From: JBKBIP01 sp046297495
Lineage (GTDB): Bacteria; Planctomycetota; Planctomycetia; Gemmatales; Gemmataceae
Assembly (NCBI GenBank): GCA_046297495.1
Contig: JBKBIP010000003.1
Location: 62,001-126,000 of the forward strand
Reading direction: 5' to 3'
DNA length: 64,000 nt
Shown here: piece by piece, positions 17,129-26,886 of the stretch
How positions within the stretch are numbered: the first letter of the stretch is position 1
How the letters are laid out: the number at the start of each line of letters is the position of its first letter
Notes under the pieces: generated by a model
Seen by the model: only the letters and a program-made list of their open reading frames with translations
Database searches by the model: none
Told to the model about the DNA's origin: nothing
Program-made: the position numbers and the translations under genes

Positions 17129-18121
17129 CTACTCTTTCGCCGGGAGATAGCGGCGACCGGGGTGGGCTTTACTCTCGGCGACAATCTTCAGGAATAACTC
17201 TTCGAGGGTGGTGGTCGGATGACTGAGGGATTCCAGCTGGCCGCCGTGCTTGTGCAGCACGGCTTCGAGATCATGGCGCAGTTCGTCGCTCAAGCGCAGT
17301 CCACTGGCCCGCAGCTCGATGCGCTCGGCATCTTGTAACAGCGTCCGCACGGCCCCCAGCTCTTGCAGCTCGCCGTTGTAGAGTATGGCAATCCGGTCAC
17401 ACACGTCTTGCACGTCGTCCAAGCGATGGCTGCACATCAAGATCGTCTTCCCCTGGCCGCGCAGCTTGAGGATGAGGTCTTTCATCCAGCGCGTGCCGAT
17501 GGGATCAAGGCCGGAGGTCGGTTCGTCGAGAATGATCAATTCGGGGTCGTTGATCAATGCCTGGGCCAAACCGATGCGCTGCCGCATCCCCTTGGAAAAT
17601 TCCCTCAAAACACGCTGGCGGTCGCCAGCTAAGCCCACCATCTCGATTAGCTCATCAGCCCGTTTGCGGCGCTGGGCCGGCGGCATGTCAAAGAGCCGAC
17701 CATAAAATTCAAGCGTCTCATTGGCATTGAGAAACCGATACAGATACGATTCTTCCGGCAAGTAACCAATGCGTTCGTTCTTGTGGACATCCAAGGCGGA
17801 TTGCCCGAAGACCAACNNNNNNNNNNNNNNNNNNNNNNNNNNNNNNNNNNNNNNNNNNNNNNNNNNNNNNNNNNNNNNNNNNNNNNNNNNNNNNNNNNNN
17901 NNNNNNNNNNNNNNNGCCTCCCCCTGCGTGGGAAAGAGCAAGCCGAGCAGCAGCTTGATGGTGGTCGTCTTGCCGGAACCGTTCGGTCCCAGCAGGCCGA
18001 AGATCTCCCCCTGCATGATTTGCAGATTGAGAGCGCGCAGCGCCACCTTCTTCTGCCGGCCCCAGAAATCCCGATAGATTTTCGTGAGGTTGCGTGTCTC
18101 AATAATGACATCGTCGGACAT
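17129..18121 (-). CDS. ABC transporter ATP-binding protein, interrupted by an assembly gap
   Basis: The ATPase powers the adjacent ABC-2 permease. Walker A is GPNGSGKTT (residues 45-53). After the gap come IGYLPEESYLYRF, the signature EFSKGMRQRIGLAQAL, Walker B LIILDEPTSGLD and the switch histidine in LMCSHRLDDV. The C-terminal 60 residues are the extension usual for ABC-2 exporters. As written, the gene has 330 codons because 99 N lie after PTQGE. Without them the frame would read PTQGEALVFGQSALDV, which is what the family normally shows. The real protein is probably close to 297 residues. Start MSDDVIIETRNLTKIY is typical. Confidence 0.9.
   Translation of the reverse strand: MSDDVIIETRNLTKIYRDFWGRQKKVALRALNLQIMQGEIFGLLGPNGSGKTTTIKLLLGLLFPTQGEXXXXXXXXXXXXXXXXXXXXXXXXXXXXXXXXXXLVFGQSALDVHKNERIGYLPEESYLYRFLNANETLEFYGRLFDMPPAQRRKRADELIEMVGLAGDRQRVLREFSKGMRQRIGLAQALINDPELIILDEPTSGLDPIGTRWMKDLILKLRGQGKTILMCSHRLDDVQDVCDRIAILYNGELQELGAVRTLLQDAERIELRASGLRLSDELRHDLEAVLHKHGGQLESLSHPTTTLEELFLKIVAESKAHPGRRYLPAKE
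17817..17915. other. Assembly gap of 99 N
   Basis: Ninety-nine undetermined bases lie inside the ABC ATPase gene between the codons for PTQGEA and LVFGQS. The flanks stay in one frame. Homologous ATPases have essentially no extra residues here, so the gap length is probably an estimate and not real sequence. Confidence 0.95.
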
Positions 18122-18170
18122 GACGGACCTTCAATTGTTCGGCATCAAGCTGTCGTGGTTTCAGGGATTA

Positions 18171-18208
18171 TCGGTTCGCGTCGGAGATCGCCCACGAGCG
18201 CGAACCGA
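18171..18208. repeat. Inverted repeat of the TCGGTTCGCG family
   Basis: TCGGTTCGCG (18171-18180) pairs with CGCGAACCGA (18199-18208). The outer bases (GATTA... and ...TCCATC) extend it imperfectly. It lies between the divergent ABC ATPase and kinase-like genes, 50 bases upstream of the ATPase start. The same core occurs at 45085-45134 and, as GTTTCGCG, at 8305-8352 and 48104-48148. Confidence 0.7.
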
Positions 18209-18317
18209 TCCATCTCAGTAAATGGTACGTTCACCACCCCCAGGGCGTTCGTCTGGGATTCTGTTGGTAGAATATCGCGGAATTGATTTTCTGAACAGCA
18301 GCTATCATAAGGAAAGC

Positions 18318-19904
<1,587 letters not shown>

Positions 19905-20007
19905 CGCAAGGAGAACCATCGCTCGAATTTCTCTTGACCGTGGCCCCTTCCGGCCCGACGATGCGCTGATACCTGCCGAGAAATATTCAACCAAGGAGAG
20001 ACCGCTC

Positions 20008-20982
20008 ATGAAAGCAAGGCATACCTCACTGGCCGTGCGGCTGGGAGTGCTGAGTTTAGGTCTGGGTCTGCTCGCGGACCGCATCGCCGCCGGGGAACCG
20101 CCCGCGCCGGAAGCACGACAGCTAATTATCATTGACGCCCAAGGCAAGGAGCAAAAAGTCAAAAGCTGGCAATTCACCCAGGGGACGCGGCGGCTGGCGT
20201 GGCTGGCGCCGGCCGTGGCGCCGGTCAAGCCGGATGATCCCAAGGCGGCGCCGAAAACCGTCGCCGGCCCCGAAGCCCTGGTTTTCCGGGAAGAGAACTC
20301 CACCACTTTCGTCGAAGGGATCGAAACCTTGATCCCGCTGGATCGGTTGCGCTCAATCACCTTTGACAACGACAAGCAAAGCGTCACGGTTCAAGTCTCG
20401 ACCGGCGCCGCGGCCAAGGAAGTTGTCGAGGTCCAGGGGACGACCAAATATCGCGGCATCAACAAGCTGACCATCGAGGCCGAGGTGGACCTGGGCGAGC
20501 TGGGCATTGCCGAAGCGAAATTTCAAGGGGGCGCCCCGCAAGGCGGTATTCGCGGCTTGACATTCCCCATCATCCAGGCCGTCGCCGCTGACCCCATGCG
20601 GCCGCTGGCGAAGATCACCGCCACTGACAAGGGCACGCACGAAGCGGCGGGGCTGCAACCGCTCTACCGCCTGGCTGATGGTCGCGAACGCCTCATTCCC
20701 CTATTGATGTTCAAGAAAACGGTCAAGATCGACCTAGCTAAATTACGCAACCTGCGTCACGTCGAAAGCACCGACCCCGACGGCGGCAGCAGTTGGATCG
20801 TTACCCTGCACGACGGTGCCGAACACACGCTGACCTTGCTGCCGATCATCTCTCTGGAGGACGGCCAAGAAGCGAAACTGATCGGCCTCGTCGGCACCGT
20901 TCCCGCCGGCTACAAACTGTTCCCGCTGCACACCATCGCGGAGGTGCAATTCGAGAGCAAACCGGAGGTGAAAGAGGAATAG
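20008..20982 (+). CDS. Exported hypothetical protein
   Basis: The 324-residue protein has a clear signal peptide (MKARHTSLAVRLGVLSLGLGLLADRIAAGEPP). The remainder is beta-rich with no recognised catalytic motif: LIIIDAQGKEQKVKSWQF, ETLIPLDRLRSITFDNDKQSVTVQV, TIEAEVDLGELG, WIVTLHDGAEHTLTLLPI and YKLFPLHTIAEVQFE. Two parts share the theme 'i.ld.lrsi.f....v.v', suggesting a duplicated beta domain. AAGGAGAG lies upstream of the ATG. It follows the kinase-like gene after about 100 bases and precedes rnd on the same strand. The family looks planctomycete-specific from memory. No function can be assigned. Confidence 0.7.
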   Translation: MKARHTSLAVRLGVLSLGLGLLADRIAAGEPPAPEARQLIIIDAQGKEQKVKSWQFTQGTRRLAWLAPAVAPVKPDDPKAAPKTVAGPEALVFREENSTTFVEGIETLIPLDRLRSITFDNDKQSVTVQVSTGAAAKEVVEVQGTTKYRGINKLTIEAEVDLGELGIAEAKFQGGAPQGGIRGLTFPIIQAVAADPMRPLAKITATDKGTHEAAGLQPLYRLADGRERLIPLLMFKKTVKIDLAKLRNLRHVESTDPDGGSSWIVTLHDGAEHTLTLLPIISLEDGQEAKLIGLVGTVPAGYKLFPLHTIAEVQFESKPEVKEE

Positions 20983-21128
20983 GGGATGGTTTTCGGCCAG
21001 ATGCCGCGCGGGTTCCTGGTTTCCGAGCAAGGGAGCGCTATGGTAGCGTGGCCAGTTCACGCTTACAATATGATGAAAGTGTCTTGGGCCAGGGATGAAA
21101 GTAATTCCGATCCGTGGTATTAACCCGC

Positions 21129-22325
21129 ATGGCTTCTTTCGTGGATGTTCCCGATCTACCCGAGGCGGTGGTCACCAGTCCCTCGGACCTTGCCGCCTGC
21201 TGTCAAGAATTGGCACGCAGTCGGCATTTTGGCTTCGACACGGAATTCGTCGGCGAGGACACCTATCATCCTCATTTATGTCTGGTGCAAGTCGCCACCG
21301 CCGAGAAATTGTGGCTCATCGACCCCTTGAGCGCCGGACCGCTCGATGATTTTTGGCAGTTAGTGGTCGATCCTCAGCATGTGGTCGTCGTCCATGCGGG
21401 GCGCGAGGAAGTGCGTTTGTGCCAGTTATGGACGGGACACGCACCCGGTAATCTGTTTGATCTGCAATTGGCGGCGGGGCTGGTGGGGTTGACTTATCCG
21501 CTGGGTCATGCCGCTCTGGTTCATCAGGTGCTCGGCACTCAGATTAGCAAAGGGGAAACGCTCACCGAATGGCGCAAGCGGCCGTTGACCCGGCAGCAAG
21601 TGCGGTATGCGTTCGATGACGTGCGTTTTTTGCTACCTCTGTGGCACGCGCTGCGCCAGCGTCTTGAACAGTTGGGACGTGGCGACTGGGCGCGGCAAGA
21701 GTTCGAGCGTCTGACCGTCAACGCAATCCCCGAGGAAACCACCAATGAAAAATGGCGCAAGCTGCGTGGCTTGGGCGCGCTGGACCGGCGGCGTCTGGCC
21801 ATAGTCCGGGCATTGTTCAACTGGCGCGAGGAAGTTGCCCATCGCGTCAACCGCCCGCCGCGCACCATCGTCCGCGATGACCTATTGGTGGAAATCGCCC
21901 GCCGCAACCCGCATGGCTTGCGCGATCTGCAAGTCGTGCGCGGCCTGGCCCGCCGCGACCTGGACGCGATTCTGGAAGTCGTGGAACAAACCCACGCCTT
22001 GCCCCTCGAACAATGTCCCACCGTCGCCGAACGCGATCAGGACCCGCCGCAAGTGGGGCTGGTGGTGGGTTTGCTGCAAGCCGTGCTGGCCGACTTCTGC
22101 GCCCGGAACCGACTGGCGAATAACTTGGTCGCCAACACCGCCGACGTCAAATCCCTGGTACGTTCGTATTTGCAACAAGAAGAGCTGACGGATTCGCTGT
22201 TAGCCATTGGCTGGCGGCGCGACTATGTCCTGCCTCATCTGCGAGCCGTGCTCGAAGGCCGCCGCGGCGTGCGCGTGGACAACGTGCGTCAGGCGGCGCC
22301 GTTGGCGTTTCGGGATGAGGAATGA
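21129..22325 (+). CDS. rnd: Ribonuclease D
   Basis: The 398-residue protein is a DEDD 3'-5' exoribonuclease that trims tRNA and other stable RNA precursors. The first exonuclease motif is GFDTEFVGEDTYHPHLCLVQVAT with the Asp-x-Glu pair. The second is VVVVHAGREEVRLC, in the usual place for the 'hd...D' block. The third is QQVRYAFDDVRFLLPL with Tyr and Asp. HRDC-like helical domains follow (NRPPRTIVRDDLLVEIARRNP, DLQVVRGLARRDLD and a second weaker one). The start could be the GTG at 21114 or the ATG at 21129; neither has a strong ribosome site. Length agrees with the family (about 375-400). Confidence 0.9.
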   Translation: MASFVDVPDLPEAVVTSPSDLAACCQELARSRHFGFDTEFVGEDTYHPHLCLVQVATAEKLWLIDPLSAGPLDDFWQLVVDPQHVVVVHAGREEVRLCQLWTGHAPGNLFDLQLAAGLVGLTYPLGHAALVHQVLGTQISKGETLTEWRKRPLTRQQVRYAFDDVRFLLPLWHALRQRLEQLGRGDWARQEFERLTVNAIPEETTNEKWRKLRGLGALDRRRLAIVRALFNWREEVAHRVNRPPRTIVRDDLLVEIARRNPHGLRDLQVVRGLARRDLDAILEVVEQTHALPLEQCPTVAERDQDPPQVGLVVGLLQAVLADFCARNRLANNLVANTADVKSLVRSYLQQEELTDSLLAIGWRRDYVLPHLRAVLEGRRGVRVDNVRQAAPLAFRDEE

Positions 22326-22416
22326 GAAAAGGACAAGCAATCATCCGCGTCCTTTCGCCTCAGCTTTTGGCCGCGGTCCAGAAACTCGCCGCCACCCCCT
22401 GTCCGCCGTTTGATGG

Positions 22417-24003
22417 TCACAGCGGGGAAACGTGTGGTTCTTGCCCTCTTTGTTTGAGGCGTTCTCGAAGGGCGTGGGCTTGTTTGCGTTTGCCGGCCTG
22501 CTCCAGATAGGCGATTTCGTTCTGGTAGCATTGGCGTAAGTGTTCCTCATCCTTGTCGGCCATGAAGCGTTCTTGGGCCGTGTGCAGCCAGCGCAGGCCA
22601 GTTGCTTCGTCGCCGATCATCAAATAGGCCAATCCTAAGTTGGCCTGCGCCTCGCCCCGTTCGGGCCAATCGACAGATGCCTGCTCCTCGACCGCTTTGC
22701 GCAGGAACGCCAGTCCCTGTTGGATGCTGCCGTCTTCGAGCTTGATGGCTCCCATCAAGGCCAAGGCTGGGCACGAGATGCTCGGTTGGGGCCGGTTGAC
22801 GAGTTGGACCAACAGCGCCAACGCTGCTTCACGCTGCTTCATCTGCGCGAACACCTGGGCTTGGCGCAGCCGCAAGCGATCCCGATCCTGCTCCTCCAAG
22901 GTCCAGGCTTCGGCGTGTTTGAAGGCCAACAGGGCCGCGTTGTGTTCCTGGCGCTCCAATCGGCACCGGCCAATGCATGTCCACACCAGGGCTTCACTGA
23001 CTACCTGATGAGATGGTTCCTCCTGGTGCGCGGCCCAGCGCACCGGGGAATCGTCCGGGGCGGATAACTCGGGCGTGCCGTTAAACTGTCGTAATTGGTG
23101 CTGGGCCAGTGTCGGCCAATCGTTTTGAACGGGGCGCAAGTAGGCGCAGCGTTCCCAGAAGCCAGGGTCCAGCACGGGAGCGGAGCCGTTCAGCAAGTTG
23201 CTGGCCAGTTCGGCCGCCGATTGCCAGGTTTGCGTGGCGCCGGCATCGTCGCCGCCGCGGCGCTGGGCCTCGCTGAGCAGCAAGAGAATATGGGTCGCCT
23301 GATGCGGATAAGCGCGGGCCAGGTCGGCGGCGTGGCGCAAGATTTCCTCCGCCTTGCCCGGCTGATTGATCATGAGCAAAGCCGTGCCGTGCAGATGCGC
23401 CGCGTCGATCTCCACGAGGGGAGAACCAGACTTGCGGGGCACCTGGGCGATGAGGGACAGGGCCGCCGCTTCCGTGTACCGCTTGGCTTGCATCCGTTCC
23501 ACCATTTGTCGGCGGCGTGTCTCATAGTCGGCATGGTGGCGCGGCTGTTGGCGGCGCTCGGCCAGCAAAGCGGACCAACCGGCCTCGGCGCCGCAGCGGC
23601 AACATTGCTGGTCATAGACTTCCGCGATCCGTCGCAAAACCGGATGCGCGGCTTGTGCGGCCGTCGATTCGCGCAACACATGCAGGGCGACATCGGGATA
23701 GCGCTCGATGTAGCGCCGCGTGGCCGTGGCATGTCCCGCTTGGTGCAGCTCCTGGACGCGATGGAGAAAGGCCCCCGGGGCAATGGCATCTTTATCCGGT
23801 TCGGCCAATATCACCCCTTTGCCATCCAGCTGGACGGTTGGCTCCTTGGGCGCGGCGGGGGGCACCTTGGCCGATTGATGGCGCAGAAAAGGGACGGTTT
23901 CCCGACATCCCCCGAGCGGCAGCGCCAATAGGGCGGCCAGACAGCCTACCAGCCAGGCATAGACGGAGCGCTGATTCGCGCGCGGCGGTCGAGTGGCGAT
24001 CAT
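22417..24003 (-). CDS. Lipoprotein with tetratricopeptide-like repeats
   Basis: The 528-residue protein begins with a basic leader, a hydrophobic core and LPLGGC, a lipobox with the lipid-bearing Cys at residue 33. The rest is helical and contains TPR-like pairs (AHLHGTALLMINQPGKAEEILRH; THILLLLSEAQRRGGDDAGAT; RGEAQANLGLAYLMIGDEATGLRWL). It has two close cysteine pairs at DQQCCRCGAE that could bind a metal. It starts two bases after the secretin stop, so the two genes are probably translationally coupled. TPR lipoproteins often act as pilotins or assembly factors for secretins; that role is inferred from the neighbour only. Confidence 0.72.
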   Translation of the reverse strand: MIATRPPRANQRSVYAWLVGCLAALLALPLGGCRETVPFLRHQSAKVPPAAPKEPTVQLDGKGVILAEPDKDAIAPGAFLHRVQELHQAGHATATRRYIERYPDVALHVLRESTAAQAAHPVLRRIAEVYDQQCCRCGAEAGWSALLAERRQQPRHHADYETRRRQMVERMQAKRYTEAAALSLIAQVPRKSGSPLVEIDAAHLHGTALLMINQPGKAEEILRHAADLARAYPHQATHILLLLSEAQRRGGDDAGATQTWQSAAELASNLLNGSAPVLDPGFWERCAYLRPVQNDWPTLAQHQLRQFNGTPELSAPDDSPVRWAAHQEEPSHQVVSEALVWTCIGRCRLERQEHNAALLAFKHAEAWTLEEQDRDRLRLRQAQVFAQMKQREAALALLVQLVNRPQPSISCPALALMGAIKLEDGSIQQGLAFLRKAVEEQASVDWPERGEAQANLGLAYLMIGDEATGLRWLHTAQERFMADKDEEHLRQCYQNEIAYLEQAGKRKQAHALRERLKQRGQEPHVSPL

Positions 24004-24005
24004 GG

Positions 24006-26156
24006 TTAAAAGTCCTTTGGCGTGACCGTGTGAATTCGAAATATCGTCTGACACTTGTTCTCAGGCGGATGGGGGCGTAACGCTTCGTGGGGTAAAAACG
24101 AGTTCAACGTCCCATCCGCGTCTGGCGCCAGCGGATGGATGCTCAACTTCTGGACCAAGTCGTGGCTGAGCGTGGCCGACTCAATCGGCGTGAAGAAGAT
24201 GTAGGGCCGAATCAACAGAATGGTCTCCACACGGCGGCGATCCGTTTCCACGCGGCGAAAGAAAAAGCCGAGATAGGGAACTTTGCCGAGGACCGGATAT
24301 TCCGAGCGAATGTCGCGCACGCGCTCCTCGATGAGACCGCCAATAGCCACGGTCAAGCCGTCCTTGGCAACCACGGTGCCGGAAAAGGTCCGGCGGCGTA
24401 CCACGTCCACGGGGACTTCCGTGATGCCTCCCGTCACCGTATTGGGAATCGGAATCGTAGCGCCGTTTTCCCGAATATCCGACGTCTGCTGCGTGATGCG
24501 CAGCGTCACGGTTCGGTCGGCGTTGATGTTCGGCGTGATCAACAGCTGCGTGCCGACATCGGTGAGCTGGGTGATGGGGGTGGATTCGATGTTGGTCGCC
24601 GTGGCTACCCCCGTGGTCACGATTTGTCCCGGTGTGAACCCGACAGTGATCGGCACGGTTTCGCCGATGAAGATGCGGCTGACTTCATTGTTAGCGGTCA
24701 ACACCATGGGAGTGGCCACTTCCGTGATGCGGTTCTGGGTTTCCAACAATTGCATGCGCCAGCGAAAATTATCGTTGACGAGCTGAAAGATCAAATGCTG
24801 CGGATTCAAGCCGGTCCCTTGCGGATTGATACTCAGCCAGCGCACCGGCGGCCCTCCCCCTTCCGCCGCCAAGGGGGGCAAGATATTGCCGGTAGTAAAC
24901 TGTCCCGCTGACAGCCAAGCGTTGGCGAATTGCATGTCAAAAATGGAATTAAATAAGTCGGTCAAGTCTAGGCGGAGCACCTTCACCTCTAGCAATACCA
25001 ATGGCGTGGGCACGTCAATCATGCGGATCAATTGACAAATTTGGGCCATCGCCTTGTGATCGCTGGTCCGCACGGCGATTTGATTGTGACGGCGGATGAC
25101 GGTGAGATAAATGGTGACGTTTTGATCCCCCGTGGCGCCAGTGGTGGTTTCCGTGGGCGAGGGGAGTCCTTCTCCAATCCCGCCGCCCCCTATCCCGCCA
25201 AGGCCGCCCCCAATCCCACCGAGACCGCCCCCAATCCCGCCGAGGCCGCCCCCAATCCCGCCGAGGCCGCCCCCTATACCGCCCGGACCACCGAGACCGC
25301 CCCCTATACCACCCAGTCCCGTCCCCAAGCCGCCGCCGAGACCACCACCGATCCCCCCGATGCCCAAAGCGCCAGTCCCGCCCCCCAGTCCACCGCCAAT
25401 CCCGAAACCGCCGAAGGTGCCAATAGCCCCACTGCGGGCGTCGAGGATGTCAAAACGGGTAAACCGATTCACCAAATCTGTTAGCAAAACATTGTCATTC
25501 TGGCCGAAGCTCAAGCGGACGCGTGCGCCGAATAAATCCCGGATGGCCGTGGCCACGTCGAAGGAATTGGGATACAGCAGGGTGAACACCTTGGTCTGCT
25601 CCTCGCGGAAGGTGGTCAAATCCTGCAAATACTCGTCGGTCGTGTAAATGGTTTGGATGTCCGAGTGCAAATCCTGACGCAGCAGAAACCCATAAGCCCG
25701 CACGATGGCATCAATGACTGCCTGGGGTTGCACGTCGCGCAGATAGAGAGTGATTTCGGTTTGTCCTGCTTGCGGCGAGGCCACGACGCGAAGATGGGTT
25801 TGCTGACTGAACAGGCGTAGAACCTCATCGAGAGGAGTAGCGCGAAATTCCACCAGCTCCAGAGGCGGACAAGGACAATGATAGGGGTGCCCCTCGATAG
25901 GGGACGTGTGCTCCAGGACTGGCCGCGGCGGCGGAAGTAAGGCGGGCTGCGTCACCGCTGGCGTGGCCGGGGCCTCGAACAAGTCCGCTTCTTGGGGACG
26001 AGCGCGCGAAGGTCCGGACGGAGGCCCCAATGGCGCGGCCCTGGATGGTACCAAGGGGGAATCGGCCCACTCTTGTCCGACACACCGAACACCTTCCCAG
26101 GCGCCAAGCCATAAAGCAGCGATACACAGCGGACCCAGCGGCCACTGCCTGCTCAT
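24006..26156 (-). CDS. Secretin (type II secretion/type IV pilus type) with glycine-rich insert
   Basis: The 716-residue outer-membrane channel protein has a signal peptide (residues 1-28), a proline-rich region and then an N0/STN-like domain (LVEFRATPLDEVLRLFSQQTHLRVVASP). A second N domain follows (FTLLYPNSFDVATAIRDLFG). Residues of about 239-332 are a Gly-rich insert made of repeated GGIGGGL units. The secretin core lies at the C-terminus: VLLEVKVLRLDLTDLF, ITEVATPMVLTANNEVSRIFIGETVP, VGTQLLITPNI and GLTVAIGGLIEERVRDIRSEYPVLGKVPYLGFFFR. The last block is the classic secretin signature. AAAGGAG precedes the ATG. The small PilP-like gene lies 53 bases upstream and the TPR lipoprotein immediately downstream. 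Confidence 0.87.
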   Translation of the reverse strand: MSRQWPLGPLCIAALWLGAWEGVRCVGQEWADSPLVPSRAAPLGPPSGPSRARPQEADLFEAPATPAVTQPALLPPPRPVLEHTSPIEGHPYHCPCPPLELVEFRATPLDEVLRLFSQQTHLRVVASPQAGQTEITLYLRDVQPQAVIDAIVRAYGFLLRQDLHSDIQTIYTTDEYLQDLTTFREEQTKVFTLLYPNSFDVATAIRDLFGARVRLSFGQNDNVLLTDLVNRFTRFDILDARSGAIGTFGGFGIGGGLGGGTGALGIGGIGGGLGGGLGTGLGGIGGGLGGPGGIGGGLGGIGGGLGGIGGGLGGIGGGLGGIGGGGIGEGLPSPTETTTGATGDQNVTIYLTVIRRHNQIAVRTSDHKAMAQICQLIRMIDVPTPLVLLEVKVLRLDLTDLFNSIFDMQFANAWLSAGQFTTGNILPPLAAEGGGPPVRWLSINPQGTGLNPQHLIFQLVNDNFRWRMQLLETQNRITEVATPMVLTANNEVSRIFIGETVPITVGFTPGQIVTTGVATATNIESTPITQLTDVGTQLLITPNINADRTVTLRITQQTSDIRENGATIPIPNTVTGGITEVPVDVVRRRTFSGTVVAKDGLTVAIGGLIEERVRDIRSEYPVLGKVPYLGFFFRRVETDRRRVETILLIRPYIFFTPIESATLSHDLVQKLSIHPLAPDADGTLNSFLPHEALRPHPPENKCQTIFRIHTVTPKDF
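25179..25310. repeat. Tandem 21-bp coding repeat in the secretin gene
   Basis: Imperfect tandem units of 21 bases (GGCCGCCCCCAATCCCGCCGA on the plus strand) encode GGIGGGL in the minus-strand secretin. About five units are readable between 25179 and 25310, with looser glycine-rich coding on to about 25430. Such arrays often vary in copy number between strains and can be collapsed in assembly. Confidence 0.75.
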
Positions 26157-26209
26157 TGTCGGACTCCTTTCCGTTGCGAATCCATGTCCAAGCAGTTGAA
26201 GGGAAGACC

Positions 26210-26689
26210 CTACTGCAAGTTGATCGTCTGCTTGCTGGGTTCGATCTCGATCTCCACTCCCAGGCTGCTAATGTCCTTGACGTGTAAAATTAGATTGCCG
26301 CCTAGTCCCAGCTTGCTGCCGGAGCGCACCGTCCGCAAACTGCCGTTGATCTCCAACAACGCCGTTGGCGGAGCAAGGCCGCCGAGGACCCGGCCTTTGA
26401 GGGTGATCGTGGGCATGGTAGGCCCGGATTCGCTGCCGGGGCCGTTCGTGGGACGATCCAGAATCTCTCGAATTTTCTGACTGGGTTGCGTGGGGTCCCG
26501 CGGCGTGGGGGTCTCTTTGCCATTCGCGGGCGGCGGGGCCGTTTTCTTCGGTGCTTCGGGAACGCTCTTGGAATCATTCGGCGCGGTCGGCTGTTGGGGA
26601 GCTTGGGAAACACCGACTGGCGCATGCCCCAGACCCCACACCAACACACCGCCGAGCACGAGGCATAGTTTGCTGGATCGGTTCTTCAT
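26210..26689 (-). CDS. Small exported protein, PilP/GspC-like
   Basis: The 159-residue protein has a signal peptide (MKNRSSKLCLVLGGVLVWGLGHAPVGVSQA), a proline- and lysine-rich linker (about residues 30-90) and a C-terminal beta domain: LKGRVLGGLAPPTALLEINGSLRTVRSGSKL, then LILHVKDISSLGVEIEIEP. A linker plus an HR-type domain with 'l.G.v.....A.v.i.g....v..G..l' resembles the periplasmic PilP and GspC proteins that dock on secretins. The position just upstream of the secretin gene supports this. The sequence similarity is only general, so the name is an inference. GAGGAAA precedes the start. Confidence 0.62.
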   Translation of the reverse strand: MKNRSSKLCLVLGGVLVWGLGHAPVGVSQAPQQPTAPNDSKSVPEAPKKTAPPPANGKETPTPRDPTQPSQKIREILDRPTNGPGSESGPTMPTITLKGRVLGGLAPPTALLEINGSLRTVRSGSKLGLGGNLILHVKDISSLGVEIEIEPSKQTINLQ

Positions 26690-26826
26690 GGTTCCGTTTC
26701 CTCATCGGGAGACAGCCTCTTGGCGAGAGGTCCGCCCGTGTTGTTTTCGAGAATCATCGCGATAATGGAGACCTTCTCGCATAGCAAGACCGTGAATGGA
26801 TGTCAAGACGAAGCGAAACATGCGTT

Positions 26827-26874
26827 CAAATAGGGATAAGCGACGCAAGCACTAACGTCGCTTGTCCCTATTTG
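26827..26874. repeat. 19-bp inverted repeat downstream of the WD40 gene
   Basis: CAAATAGGGATAAGCGACG (26827-26845) pairs with CGTCGCTTGTCCCTATTTG (26856-26874), with one G-T mismatch and a 10-base loop. It lies 12 bases after the WD40 gene stop on the minus strand and probably ends that transcript, though no T tract follows. The inner AGCGACG resembles the REP arms at 51.9 and 52.6 kb. Confidence 0.75.
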
Positions 26875-26886
26875 GACATCGCAAGG

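Noticed and set aside
25179..25310. Possible CRISPR array at the short regular repeats
   Set aside because: The repeats are directly tandem, 21 bases long and coding in frame for Gly; there are no spacers.
24135..25647. Plus-strand frames opposite the secretin, including a proline-rich one
   Set aside because: The proline-rich translation is the antisense of the Gly-coding repeat and not a real protein.
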